A stretch of DNA of 64,000 nucleotides from Actinomyces oricola. Lineage in GTDB: Bacteria > Actinomycetota > Actinomycetes > Actinomycetales > Actinomycetaceae. Positions within the stretch are counted from its first letter, which is position 1; each line of letters opens with the position of its first letter. The position numbers and the translations under genes were made by a program. The stretch spans positions 44,063-108,062 of the forward strand of contig NZ_RYFV01000006.1 in NCBI RefSeq assembly GCF_004104015.1, in the 5' to 3' direction. The notes beneath the pieces are model-generated. The model saw only the letters and a list, made by a program, of their open reading frames with translations, was not told the origin of the DNA and ran no database searches. This document shows positions 9,930 to 19,313 of the stretch, in pieces.

Positions 9930-11609
9930 ATGCCTTTTGCTCGTCCGGCCGCGCTGGCGGCGTTCTTCACCCCCTCGACCACGGCGGTCGGCAGGAACGT
10001 CTTCCTCACTGCCGCCGTCGGGCTCCTGCCGCTCATCGCCTTCTTCGTGCTCATGGGCGTGCTCAAGGTCAAGACCCACTGGTGCTCCATGATCTCCCTG
10101 GGTCTGGCCGCCGTCATCGCCATCGTCTTCTTCGACATGCCCGTGGCCATGACCGCCATGAGCGCCACCCAGGGCGCCATTATGGGCTTGATCCCAATCG
10201 TTTACATCATTGTTGCCGCCGTGTGGCTCTACAACCTCACCGAGGCCTCGGGCCGCTCAGCGGATCTGCGCGCCGTGTTCAACGCGATCGGCAAAGGCGA
10301 TACGCGCGCCCAGGCCCTCATTGTCGCCTTCTCCTTCTGCGGCCTGTTGGAGGGCCTGGCGGGGTTCGGCGCGCCAGTGGCCATTGCCGCCGCCATGGTC
10401 GCGGCCCTGGGCCTGCCCAAGCTGAAGTCCGCCGTCGTGGTCATGGTGGGCAACGCCATTAATGTGGGTTTTGGCGCCATGGCCATCCCCACCACCACCG
10501 CCGCCAGGCTCGGTGGCCAAGAGCCGGTCACCGTAGCCATTTACATGGGTCGCCTCACCTGGATACTGTGCGCCGTCATCCCCATTGTTCTCCTGTTCAT
10601 CCTGGACGGTGCGCGCGGTGTCAAACAGCTGTGGCCCCTGGCAGTGGTGGCCGGCCTGGCCACTGGCGCCGGGCACTTCCTGACGCCGTCGCTCTCCTAC
10701 GAGCTCACCGCCGTGCTGGCCTCCCTGCTGGGCCTGGCCGCCTCCTACGTTTTCCTGCTGTTGTGGACCCCGACAACACCTCAGGAGTACCGCTCCGAAG
10801 TCAAGGCCGACGACGTCCCCGGCCGCGAGCGCGTCATTCTGGCACTCCTGCCCTATGTCCTGGTGGTGGTCATGATCGCCGTCACCAAGCTGTGGACCCT
10901 GGGGGTCAATCTCAATGACGCCTTGAAGGGCACTGATGTGGCCATCCAGTGGCCCGGGGTCTACGGGCGGCTGCTCGACGCCGCCGGCCGGCCGGCCACC
11001 AGCGCGGTCTACACCCTCCAGATCCTGTCCAACCCGGGCACCTGGATCTTCCTGACCGGGCTCATTGTCACCATTGTGTATGCGGCCCGCTCCGTGCCCG
11101 GCACCTTCGAAATGAGCGTGGGCAAAGGGCTGGCGACTCTGGCCAGCACCTGCCGCACCCTGCGCCTGGCGGTGCTGACCATTGTGAGCGTCATGGCTTT
11201 GGCCTATGTCATGAACTTTTCGGGGCAGACGACCGCGATCGGTGCGGCTCTGGCGGCCACCGGGGCCGCCTACGCCTTCCTGTCCCCGGTCCTGGGGTGG
11301 ATCGGCACCGCGGTGGCGGGTTCGGCGACGAGCGCCGGCGCCCTGTTCGCCAACCTTCAGGCCACGGCCGCCCAGGGTGCGGGACTGGACCCGCGGACCC
11401 TGCTGGCCGCCAACACCATTGGCGGGGGCCTGGGCAAGATCGTCTCCCCACAGAACCTGGCCATTGCCACCACGGCGGTGGACGCCCCCGGGCAGGACGC
11501 CGAGGTCCTGCGCAAGGTGGCGCCCTATTCCCTGGGGCTACTCCTGGCGCTGTGCGCACTGGTCTTCATCGCCTCCCAGGGCCGGCTGGGCGGGTACATG
11601 CCGTCCTGA
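9930..11609 (+). CDS. lctP: L-lactate permease (LctP family)
   Basis: This 559-residue polytopic membrane protein has about 12-14 hydrophobic segments and is a proton-linked lactate importer. Family signatures are AFSFCGLLEGLAGFGAPVAI, VGNAINVGFGAMAIPT and the C-terminal GWIGTAVAGSATSAGALFANLQ plus ANTIGGGLGKIVSPQNLAIA. It starts at the ATG at 9930 with GGAG seven bases upstream. It lies 1 kb before lutABC on the same strand, with one lipoprotein gene between, so it very likely supplies lactate to the Lut oxidase. Confidence 0.95.
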   Translation: MPFARPAALAAFFTPSTTAVGRNVFLTAAVGLLPLIAFFVLMGVLKVKTHWCSMISLGLAAVIAIVFFDMPVAMTAMSATQGAIMGLIPIVYIIVAAVWLYNLTEASGRSADLRAVFNAIGKGDTRAQALIVAFSFCGLLEGLAGFGAPVAIAAAMVAALGLPKLKSAVVVMVGNAINVGFGAMAIPTTTAARLGGQEPVTVAIYMGRLTWILCAVIPIVLLFILDGARGVKQLWPLAVVAGLATGAGHFLTPSLSYELTAVLASLLGLAASYVFLLLWTPTTPQEYRSEVKADDVPGRERVILALLPYVLVVVMIAVTKLWTLGVNLNDALKGTDVAIQWPGVYGRLLDAAGRPATSAVYTLQILSNPGTWIFLTGLIVTIVYAARSVPGTFEMSVGKGLATLASTCRTLRLAVLTIVSVMALAYVMNFSGQTTAIGAALAATGAAYAFLSPVLGWIGTAVAGSATSAGALFANLQATAAQGAGLDPRTLLAANTIGGGLGKIVSPQNLAIATTAVDAPGQDAEVLRKVAPYSLGLLLALCALVFIASQGRLGGYMPS

Positions 11610-11672
11610 GCCGAGCCGGGCCCAGGACGGGTGATCCAGGCCCGGGTGGAGGCGTGCAGGCGCTCCCCCACG

Positions 11673-11703
11673 TAGACTGGCCCCAACCAACCGTTACAGG
11701 AGG
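11673..11703 (+). promoter_or_regulatory. Probable -10 element and ribosome site of the lipoprotein gene
   Basis: TAGACT at 11673-11678 resembles an actinobacterial -10 hexamer. AGGAGG at 11698-11703 sits five bases before the TTG start at 11709 and decides that start. The same TAGACT is found before the P-loop gene at 19314. Confidence 0.45.
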
Positions 11704-11708
11704 CCCCG

Positions 11709-12296
11709 TTGCACGGAGCAGGACGAGCCGGACCGGCCCTGGCGGTCCTGCTGTGCCTGGCGCTGACGGTCCTGGGGACCACATCCTGCTCCCGGCAGGA
11801 CGTGGCGGAGGAGATGCCGCAGGACGCCCGTTTCGCGGCCTTCACCGAAAACCTTCCCGACAACGAGCCCCCGCCCGCGGTGCAGACGGACCTGGAGCCC
11901 GTGGTCCGGCGAGTGCCCGGGATGCACGTCCTGTCAGCCCACTTCGCCACACAGTACGTGGTCACGGCCTCGCGCCTCCCCTCGCCGGACACCCTGTACT
12001 GGTTCCACCTGGTCATGACCGTCGAGCACGCTGACGCCCAGGTCCTGGCGGACGCCTCCACCCAGGAGACGGGACTCCTGCCCGCCGTGTACCCCGACCT
12101 CCACCAGTACGTCCCCCAGGAGTGCGCCTTCCGTACCGTCCCCACGCACCCGGCGGAGCAGATCCTTCAGGGCGAGTACGACGGCCAGGGCAGCACCAGC
12201 ACCCCGGACCCGCTCATCGGTGTCGAGGTCAACGACCTCGCCGTCTCCACCGACTGCGACCTGGTCGTGGCCACCCTCAGCACCTGGAGCATGTGA
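11709..12296 (+). CDS. Putative lipoprotein of unknown function
   Basis: I do not recognise this 195-residue protein. It begins with a TTG codon directly after a perfect AGGAGG. Residues 8-24 are a hydrophobic signal segment (LAVLLCLALTVLG) and Cys27 follows TTS, a weak but plausible lipobox, so it is probably secreted and anchored to the membrane. The mature part has mixed strands and helices and two further cysteines. It lies between lactate permease and lutABC on the same strand, but nothing in the sequence ties it to lactate use. Confidence 0.65.
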   Translation: MHGAGRAGPALAVLLCLALTVLGTTSCSRQDVAEEMPQDARFAAFTENLPDNEPPPAVQTDLEPVVRRVPGMHVLSAHFATQYVVTASRLPSPDTLYWFHLVMTVEHADAQVLADASTQETGLLPAVYPDLHQYVPQECAFRTVPTHPAEQILQGEYDGQGSTSTPDPLIGVEVNDLAVSTDCDLVVATLSTWSM

Positions 12297-12592
12297 GGCC
12301 CCGGCCCCGTCTCCACCGCCGCCCGGCAAGGAGGATATCGCCCTGGTGGTTGATGAGGCCGTCACGGCCCGCCCTCACCCGCAAAAGCACACAATGACGT
12401 GACGCAAAACGGCGTCGGCGTCCGGCCCCGCGCCGTCGCCCCAGCGGCCCGCCGCCCCCCCACGACCCTTGAAATTCAGCCGCTTCACGGCGCCACTGCC
12501 CCGGCGCCGCCCAGGATGTCAGATGAGGTGCGCCCGCCCCGGTAGCCTGTCCGGTGAATCACGCAACGAGGTCGTTGAATTGAGGTTCGACT
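12297..12592. other. Intergenic stretch before lutA
   Basis: No gene is evident. A possible -10 (TAGCCT near 12543) and GAGG at 12581-12584 ahead of the GTG start of lutA are the only signals seen. No LutR-type regulator gene or clear operator is present. Confidence 0.4.
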
Positions 12593-13390
12593 GTGCGCAT
12601 CGCACTCTTCGCGACATGTCTTGCGGACACCCTGTTCCCGCAGGCCCCACAGGCGACCGTCGCCATCTTGGAAAGGCTCGGCCATGAGGTCGTCTTCCCC
12701 GAGGGCCAGGTCTGCTGCGGCCAGATGCACGCGAACACCGGGTACTTCAAGCAAGCCGCTCGCATTGTCCGGAACCACGCCGACACCTTCGAGCCGGTGC
12801 TCGACGGCGAATGGGATGCCATTGTGATCCCCTCGGGCTCGTGCACCGGTGCCGCCCGCCACGAGCAGGCGCTGGTCGCCGAGCACGTGGGGGATGCGGC
12901 TCTGGCCAACCGAGTGCGCCAGATCGCCAAGCACACCTACGATCTGACCGAGCTGCTCACCGACGTGCTCGGCCTGGACGATGTTGGCGCCTACTTCCCC
13001 CATACAGTCACCTACCACCCCACCTGCCACTCCCTGCGCATTGCCAAGGTCGGCGACCGCCCCTACCGGCTGCTGCGGGCGGTGGAGGCCCTGACCCTGG
13101 TGGAACTGCCCGATGAGAACGTCTGCTGCGGTTTTGGCGGCACTTTCTCCATGAAGAATCACGAGACCTCCACGGCCATGCTCGCGGACAAGATGAGCGC
13201 CGTCATCGCCACCCGCGCCGAGGTGCTGTGCACTGGCGACTACTCCTGCCTCATGCATATTGGTGGGGGGCTGTCGCGCGTCAACGCCGGGGTGCGGATT
13301 ATGCATCTGGCCGAAATCCTGGCCTCCACCAAGGAGGCCCCCTTCACCGGGAACGTTTCCTTCGCCCCCAAGCAGGAGGTGGCGCGCTAA
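12593..13390 (+). CDS. lutA: Lactate utilisation protein LutA (Fe-S oxidoreductase with CCG motifs)
   Basis: LutA is one of three subunits of the LutABC L-lactate oxidising complex that feeds pyruvate into metabolism. This 265-residue protein has the duplicated cysteine-rich CCG domain: VCCGQMHANTGYF, then HPTCHSL, and NVCCGFGGTFSMKN. The start is GTG at 12593 with GAGG upstream. The TAA overlaps the ATG of lutB (TAATG), showing translational coupling. Confidence 0.94.
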   Translation: MRIALFATCLADTLFPQAPQATVAILERLGHEVVFPEGQVCCGQMHANTGYFKQAARIVRNHADTFEPVLDGEWDAIVIPSGSCTGAARHEQALVAEHVGDAALANRVRQIAKHTYDLTELLTDVLGLDDVGAYFPHTVTYHPTCHSLRIAKVGDRPYRLLRAVEALTLVELPDENVCCGFGGTFSMKNHETSTAMLADKMSAVIATRAEVLCTGDYSCLMHIGGGLSRVNAGVRIMHLAEILASTKEAPFTGNVSFAPKQEVAR

Positions 13391-15036
13391 TGTCGCAGAC
13401 ATTCCTGGGGATGCCCCGCACCGGCGGCTGGCGCACCGACGTCGAGCAGCCGGAGAACACCCTGCGCTGGGGCACGACCTTCCCGCAAGGCGCCCACCGC
13501 ACCCTGGCCAACACCCAGATGCGCCGCAATCTGGGCCACGCCACCCGCACTATTCGTTCCAAGCGCGCCCAGCGCGTCGTTGAAATGCCCGACTGGGAGC
13601 AGTTGCGCGACGCCGCCCAGGCCGTCAAGGCCGAGGTGGCCGCACGTCTGCCCGAGCTTCTGGAGCAGTTCGAGGCCAATGTGACCGCCCGCGGCGGCGT
13701 GGTCCACTGGGCGCGCGATGCTGGAGAGGCCAATCGGATTATTGCGGGGATCATCGCCTCCAAGGGCGTCGACGACGTCGTCAAGGTCAAGTCCATGGCC
13801 ACCCAGGAGACCAACCTCAATGAGTACCTGGCCGACCGGGGTATCACCGCCCACGAGACCGACCTGGCGGAGATGATCGTCCAACTCGCCGACGATATGC
13901 CCTCCCACATTGTGGTCCCGGCCATCCACCGCAACCGTTCGGAGGTGCGCGGTATCTTCCTGGATCGCATGGAGGACGCCCCCGCCGACCTGTCTGATGA
14001 CCCGCGCGAACTCACCGCGGCGGCCCGCTCCCACCTGCGCCACAAGTTCCTGCGCGCCTCGGTGGCGGTCTCGGGCACCAATATGGGCGTGGCCGAGACC
14101 GGCACGGTCTCCATTTTCGAGTCCGAGGGCAATGGCCGCATGTGCCTGACCCTGCCCAACACCCTCATCACCCTCATGGGGATTGAGAAGCTGGTGCCGC
14201 GCTTCCAGGACGTGGAGATCTTCTCCCAGTTGCTGCCGCGCTCGGCCACCGGCGAGCGCATGAACCCCTACACCTCCATGTGGACGGGCGTGACCCCCGG
14301 CGACGGCCCCCAAGAGTTCCACCTGGTGCTCATGGACAACGGGCGCACCAAAACCCTGGCCGACCCCATTGGGCGCTCGGCCCTGGCCTGCATCCGCTGC
14401 GGCTCGTGCATGAACATCTGCCCGGTCTACCAGCACACCGGCGGTCACGCCTACGGCTCGGTCTACCCCGGGCCGATCGGCTCAATCCTCACCCCCCAGC
14501 TCACCCAGGGCCTGGCCGACGACGACCCCGTCCACACCCTGCCCTTCGCCTCCTCACTGTGCGGGGCCTGCGCGGAGGTGTGCCCGGTCAAGATCGACAT
14601 CCCCACAATCCTCATTCACCTGCGTGCCCGCTCAGTGGACGTTAAGCGCCGGGTGGTGCCGGACATGTGGGACGTGGGCATGGCCGCCTCCACACCGGTC
14701 ATGTCGAACTCGTCCCTGTGGGAGGCGGCCTCCGAGGCGGTCAAGGCCACCGCCCTCGTGGGCGGCAAGGACGGGCGTATCGGCGCCCTGCCCTTCCCCG
14801 CCTCCATGTGGACCGGAGCGCGCGACCTGCCGGTAGCGCCGAGCGAGACCTTCCGCCAATGGTGGAGGCGCACGCACCCGGACACTGAGGCGAGCCAACC
14901 GGGGACGGGCCGAGACGCGGGCGCCGCCAGTCCAGTCGCGGCGCCGGATCCCGCCCCGGCACAGGCCCACGCACCGGTGCCGGCACGGCCTCCCGCCCCG
15001 GCGCAGCCCTCCGCACCGGCGAAGGAGGAGAACTGA
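13390..15036 (+). CDS. lutB: Lactate utilisation iron-sulfur protein LutB
   Basis: This 548-residue protein is the iron-sulfur subunit of the LutABC complex. Two 4Fe-4S clusters are visible: CIRCGSCMNICPVYQ from residue 334 and CGACAEVCP from residue 391. The upstream part is the LUD domain (ASKGVDDVVKVKSMATQE, then GTGSVSIFESEG-like strands). After about residue 495 comes an Ala/Pro-rich tail of some 50 residues that is not part of the family core. The ATG at 13390 overlaps the lutA stop, and the stop overlaps the lutC ATG by one base. Confidence 0.95.
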   Translation: MSQTFLGMPRTGGWRTDVEQPENTLRWGTTFPQGAHRTLANTQMRRNLGHATRTIRSKRAQRVVEMPDWEQLRDAAQAVKAEVAARLPELLEQFEANVTARGGVVHWARDAGEANRIIAGIIASKGVDDVVKVKSMATQETNLNEYLADRGITAHETDLAEMIVQLADDMPSHIVVPAIHRNRSEVRGIFLDRMEDAPADLSDDPRELTAAARSHLRHKFLRASVAVSGTNMGVAETGTVSIFESEGNGRMCLTLPNTLITLMGIEKLVPRFQDVEIFSQLLPRSATGERMNPYTSMWTGVTPGDGPQEFHLVLMDNGRTKTLADPIGRSALACIRCGSCMNICPVYQHTGGHAYGSVYPGPIGSILTPQLTQGLADDDPVHTLPFASSLCGACAEVCPVKIDIPTILIHLRARSVDVKRRVVPDMWDVGMAASTPVMSNSSLWEAASEAVKATALVGGKDGRIGALPFPASMWTGARDLPVAPSETFRQWWRRTHPDTEASQPGTGRDAGAASPVAAPDPAPAQAHAPVPARPPAPAQPSAPAKEEN

Positions 15037-15686
15037 TGGACGCCAAGACCGCTATTCTTGCGCGCGCCCGCGACGCCATCTCCCGCTCCCAGCGCGGCCC
15101 GGTGCGCCCCGTTCCGCGCGACTACATCCGCACCGGCCAGGATGATCCTGGCTCCGCGGCCGTGGTGGCCGACATGGTCGACAAGCTGGAGGACTACTCG
15201 GCCGCCGTCGTCCAAGCACCCGCGGACACCGAGGTCCTTGACGGTATTGACACCCTCTTGGGCGAGGCGAGGGTCGTCGTCGTACCGGCGGGCCTACCCC
15301 AGGAGTACAAGAAAGCCGCCGCGCGCGGGGGCCGCCAGTTGCGCGAGGACTCCCGTCAGGCCCCCATTGCCACCCTGGAGCTGGACCAGGTGGACGCGGT
15401 GCTGACCTGCTCACGGGTGGGCATCTCCATCTCAGGGACTATTGTCCTGGACGGTGAACCCGACCAGGGGCGCCGGGCTATCAGCCTGGTGCCGGACAAG
15501 CATGTTGTGGTCCTGGAGCGCCGGTCCATCGTGCCCACGGTCCCCCAGGCGGTCGACGTGCTCGGCGAGCACCCCGCCCGCCCCATGACCTGGATTGCCG
15601 GCCCCTCGGCGACCAGCGACATTGAGCTGGTGCGGGTCAATGGAGTGCACGGTCCACGTAACTTGGGCGTCGTCATCGCGCACTAG
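15036..15686 (+). CDS. lutC: Lactate utilisation protein LutC
   Basis: This 216-residue LUD-domain protein is the third LutABC subunit. Recognisable segments are DAVLTCSRVGISISGTIVLD and ISLVPDKHVVVLE, followed by GPSATSDIELVRVNGVHGPRNL, the conserved C-terminal signature. It is the last gene of lutABC, translationally coupled to lutB. The 210 bases that follow carry no gene. Confidence 0.94.
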   Translation: MDAKTAILARARDAISRSQRGPVRPVPRDYIRTGQDDPGSAAVVADMVDKLEDYSAAVVQAPADTEVLDGIDTLLGEARVVVVPAGLPQEYKKAAARGGRQLREDSRQAPIATLELDQVDAVLTCSRVGISISGTIVLDGEPDQGRRAISLVPDKHVVVLERRSIVPTVPQAVDVLGEHPARPMTWIAGPSATSDIELVRVNGVHGPRNLGVVIAH

Positions 15687-15896
15687 AAGCCACTGAAGGG
15701 CCAAGGACCAGGCGCGCCGTCTCATTATTCCCGGATCGGGTGCAGCTCGCGCCCCGCCCAAGAGTGGAGTCCCGGAAGGCCTCGACGCTCGCCTTAACGC
15801 CTGGGACCCTGGAGGTGTGCGCCACCGACCGCATACGCCTGCGCGGAGGGGACCCGCCTGCGCGACCCGCCCGCGCGCTCACCGAAAGGACCCATC

Positions 15897-17351
15897 ATGA
15901 CCACCCCCGCTCCACTGGCCCCGCCCTACGACCGCTCCGCCATCACCACCGGCATCGTTCACATGGGCGTGGGCGGCTTCCATCGCTCCCACCAGGCCAT
16001 GTACGTCGACCGGCTCATGCGCCAGGGTCACGCCCGGGACTGGGGCATTTGCGGCGTCGGCCTCATGCCGGCAGACACCCGCATGCGCGACGCCCTGGCC
16101 GGCCAGGACCACCTCTACACCCTCGTGCTCAAACACCCCGGCGGCAAACGCGAGTCCACCGTCATCGGCTCCATCCACAACTACCTCTACGCCCCCGACA
16201 ACCCCCAGGCCGTCCTGGACCTCATGTGCGCACCGACCACACGGATCGTCTCCCTGACCGTGACCGAGGGCGGCTACAACATTGACGACGCCACCGGCGC
16301 CTTCCGCACCACCTCGCCCGGCGCCGTCCACGACGCCGCCCACCCTCAGGACCCCACCACCAGTTTCGGCTTCATCGTTGAGGCTCTGCGGCGCCGCCGG
16401 GACGCCGGAACCAAGCCCTTCACCGTCATGAGCTGCGACAACCTGCCGGGCAATGGGACCATTGCCCGCACCGCGGTCGTCGCCCAGGCCGCCATGAGCG
16501 ACGCCGATCTGGCGCAGTGGATCGACCAGAACGTCGCCTTCCCGAACTGCATGGTTGACCGCATCACCCCGGCCACCACGCCCGCCGACATTGAGGAGGT
16601 CCGCGACCTCGACGGGGTTGTGGACGCCTGGCCCGTGGTCGCCGAGCCCTTCACCCAGTGGGTCCTGGAGGACTCCTTCCCGGCTGGGCGCCCCGCCTTC
16701 GAGCAGGCCGGAGCGCAGATGGTGGACGACGTCGTCCCCTACGAGCTCATGAAGCTCCGTCTGCTCAATGCCTCCCACCAGGGGCTGGCGCACTGGGGGC
16801 GGCTACTGGGCATTGAGTATGTGCACGAGGCCGCCGCTGACGTCGACATTGTGGCCTGGGTGCGCGCCTACCTGGAGCGCGAGGCCCGCCCCACGTTGCG
16901 CCCGGTGCCCGGGATTGACCTGGACGCCTACGTGGAGACGCTTTTTGAGCGCTTCACCAACGAGGCCATTGCGGACACGCTCTTCCGCCTGGCGCAGGAC
17001 GCCTCCAGCCGCATGCCCAAGTTCGTTCTCGGCACGGTGCGCGACAACCTCGCCTCTGGTGGACCGGTGCAGTTGGGGGCCGCCATGGTGGCCGCCTGGG
17101 CTCTGGGCGAGGAGGGCACGGACGAGTCCGGCGGCCGTATTGAAATCGACGACCCCCTGGGCGACGAACTCATGGCCCTGGCCCGCCGCCAGCACGACGG
17201 GGAAGTTGGCGCCTTCCTCACCCACGAGGGGGTCTTCGGAGAGCTGGGCGGCAACTCGCGCTTCGTCGCCGCCTTCACCGAGGAGTTGACCGCCCTGCGC
17301 CAGCAGGGGGCGCGGGCCCGCATGCGGGCGCTCACCGCGCAGTCGCACTGA
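15897..17351 (+). CDS. Mannitol dehydrogenase family protein (probable mannitol 2-dehydrogenase)
   Basis: This 484-residue NAD-dependent long-chain polyol dehydrogenase interconverts a hexitol or hexonate and a keto sugar, for example mannitol and fructose. Signatures are the N-terminal nucleotide-binding IVHMGVGGFHRSHQAMYVD, FTVMSCDNLPGNG, and the catalytic-lysine region LMKLRLLNASHQGLAHWG, where the Lys is followed by the conserved Asn and His. Length fits the two-domain family. No sugar transporter or regulator is adjacent, so the in vivo substrate (mannitol, fructuronate or altronate) is unsettled. A spaced AAAGGA precedes the ATG. Confidence 0.9.
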   Translation: MTTPAPLAPPYDRSAITTGIVHMGVGGFHRSHQAMYVDRLMRQGHARDWGICGVGLMPADTRMRDALAGQDHLYTLVLKHPGGKRESTVIGSIHNYLYAPDNPQAVLDLMCAPTTRIVSLTVTEGGYNIDDATGAFRTTSPGAVHDAAHPQDPTTSFGFIVEALRRRRDAGTKPFTVMSCDNLPGNGTIARTAVVAQAAMSDADLAQWIDQNVAFPNCMVDRITPATTPADIEEVRDLDGVVDAWPVVAEPFTQWVLEDSFPAGRPAFEQAGAQMVDDVVPYELMKLRLLNASHQGLAHWGRLLGIEYVHEAAADVDIVAWVRAYLEREARPTLRPVPGIDLDAYVETLFERFTNEAIADTLFRLAQDASSRMPKFVLGTVRDNLASGGPVQLGAAMVAAWALGEEGTDESGGRIEIDDPLGDELMALARRQHDGEVGAFLTHEGVFGELGGNSRFVAAFTEELTALRQQGARARMRALTAQSH

Positions 17352-17578
17352 GCAGCCCCGGGGCGGGCCGGCTCCCGGGCAGTGGCCCCGGTGCGGCCGG
17401 CCCGCCCCAGTCATCAGCCCCGGCGCCCGCGTACCGGTTCAGTCCATGACCGCTTCCAGATCATGACCGATTTCCCATTCTTCGGTTGAACAGCGCCTTG
17501 CCGCGCTTAGGCACAGTAGGCTGCTCGGATCCTGTGGCCTGACTCAATACTGGCCCCCTACAGGAAGGAAGAGCTTCC

Positions 17579-19150
17579 ATGCCTACCGCCCCAACCATCG
17601 CCGATGGTGGCAGCGCCGGCTCCGCCGCTTCCACCCGTTGGAGTCCCAGCACACTGCGCACGGGCCCCTCCCGGGAGGACCGGGGCCTGTTCGGCCACCC
17701 CAAGGGCCTTCCCTGGATGCTCAATGTCGAAATGTGGGAGCGCTTCTCCTACTACGGGATGCGGGCCATCCTCCTGTACTTCATCACCGACACCGTCACC
17801 AGCGGCGGCATGGGGATCGACGAGAACACCGGGCAAGTCATTCTGGCCGCCTACGGCGCCGCCGTATACCTGCTGGCGATCCCCGGAGGCATCTTCGCCG
17901 ACCGGATCATTGGCCCGTGGCGCTCGGCCCTTTACGGGGGCGTGGTCATTATGGCCGGCCACCTGTGCCTGGCCGGCCCCACCGGTTTCCTGTCGTGGTT
18001 GGGCATTGTCCTGGTCGCCGTCGGCACCGGCTTCATTAAGCCGAACCTCTCAACGATCGTGGGCAGCCTCTACGACGATGACGACCCGCGCCGCGACGCC
18101 GGCTTCCAGCTGTTCTACATGTCGATCAACATTGGCTCCTTCGTCTCACCGTTCGCCACCGGCGGGCTGAGAGCCGCCTACGGGTACCACGCCGGCTTCG
18201 CCGCCGCCGCAGTGGGCATGGCTTTGGCTCTCGGAGCCTTCATTTACGGACGGCACAAGCTCTCGGCCTTCGCCTTCGACATCCCCAACCCCCTTGTCGG
18301 CCGGGACCGCGACAAGCTCCTCCTGGGATCCGCTGCGGCCGTCGTGGGCACGGGCCTGCTGACCGCCGGTATCTACATGGTCACCGGCGAGATGTCCTCG
18401 GCCATCGCCTACGCTCTCTTCTTCATTGCGACGGGCTCCTCATTGGCCTACTTCATGGTCATGTTCCGCTCCCGGAAAGTCGCCGACCACGAGCGCCGCC
18501 ACTTGCGCGCCTACATCTCCTTGTGGATTGGGGCGGTCCTGTTCTGGATGATCTTCGAGCAGGCTTCAGGCAAGATGGCGACCTTCGCCCTGTCCCACAC
18601 CGACGGGAGGACCCCCTTCTTCGGCTGGTCCTTCTCCCCCGAGTCCTACCAGTCGGTCAACCCGTTCACGGTCGTCATCCTGGCCCCCGTGGTCGGATGG
18701 TTCTTCACTCGGCGCGCGGGCCGCTTCCCCACCACCGTGGTCAAGTTCGCCACCGCCGTGCTCATAATCGGCCTGTCCGCCCTCCTGCTCGGGGTCGGCT
18801 TCGGAACCTGGACGGGCGGGGCGAGCCTGGCGCCATGGTGGTTCCTGGCGCTGGTCTTCGTAATCCAAACAGTGGCAGAGCTGTTCCTGTCCCCAGTGGG
18901 CCTGTCCACGACCACCGCGCTGGCGCCCAAGAGCTTCGCCTCCCAGGCCATGGCCCTGTGGTTCCTGTCCTCGGCCACCGGCCAGGGCCTGGCCGCCGTC
19001 GTCATTGAGAACACCGGCCACATTAGCGACGCCACCTACTACTACGGCCTGGGGGCTGTGACAATCGTCGTGGCCCTGGGCCTGTACGCGGCCGCCCCTT
19101 GGACGCAGCGCCAGATGGCGGACATTGGCGCGGCCATGCGCAGTAACTAA
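17579..19150 (+). CDS. POT/PTR2 family peptide:proton symporter
   Basis: This 523-residue major-facilitator transporter imports di- and tripeptides. The motif EMWERFSYYGMRAILLYF (the ExxER proton-coupling motif) lies at about residues 55-70. FYMSINIGSFVSP is the PTR2 signature, and about 12-14 membrane segments can be followed to the C-terminus. The start is an ATG behind AGGAAGGAAG. The N-terminal 40 residues are polar and cytoplasmic. It is transcribed alone. Confidence 0.94.
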   Translation: MPTAPTIADGGSAGSAASTRWSPSTLRTGPSREDRGLFGHPKGLPWMLNVEMWERFSYYGMRAILLYFITDTVTSGGMGIDENTGQVILAAYGAAVYLLAIPGGIFADRIIGPWRSALYGGVVIMAGHLCLAGPTGFLSWLGIVLVAVGTGFIKPNLSTIVGSLYDDDDPRRDAGFQLFYMSINIGSFVSPFATGGLRAAYGYHAGFAAAAVGMALALGAFIYGRHKLSAFAFDIPNPLVGRDRDKLLLGSAAAVVGTGLLTAGIYMVTGEMSSAIAYALFFIATGSSLAYFMVMFRSRKVADHERRHLRAYISLWIGAVLFWMIFEQASGKMATFALSHTDGRTPFFGWSFSPESYQSVNPFTVVILAPVVGWFFTRRAGRFPTTVVKFATAVLIIGLSALLLGVGFGTWTGGASLAPWWFLALVFVIQTVAELFLSPVGLSTTTALAPKSFASQAMALWFLSSATGQGLAAVVIENTGHISDATYYYGLGAVTIVVALGLYAAAPWTQRQMADIGAAMRSN

Positions 19151-19299
19151 GCGGCTCAGCACAGCGGGGAGCAACCGGCCCCGACCGAGACGCCGCCGCT
19201 GGTCACCGCAGCGGGGAGCGACGCCCCTGCGCCCCATGAGGCGCCGTGGGGGCAGGCGGTGGCTCAGCGCAGCAGGGAGGGGAGTAACACTTCGCCCCG

Positions 19300-19305
19300 T
19301 AGACT
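19300..19305 (+). promoter_or_regulatory. Probable -10 element of a leaderless transcript
   Basis: TAGACT ends 8 bases before the GTG at 19314, and no ribosome-binding sequence lies at the right distance. This spacing is typical of leaderless actinobacterial mRNAs. Confidence 0.45.
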
Positions 19306-19313
19306 GGGGCCCC

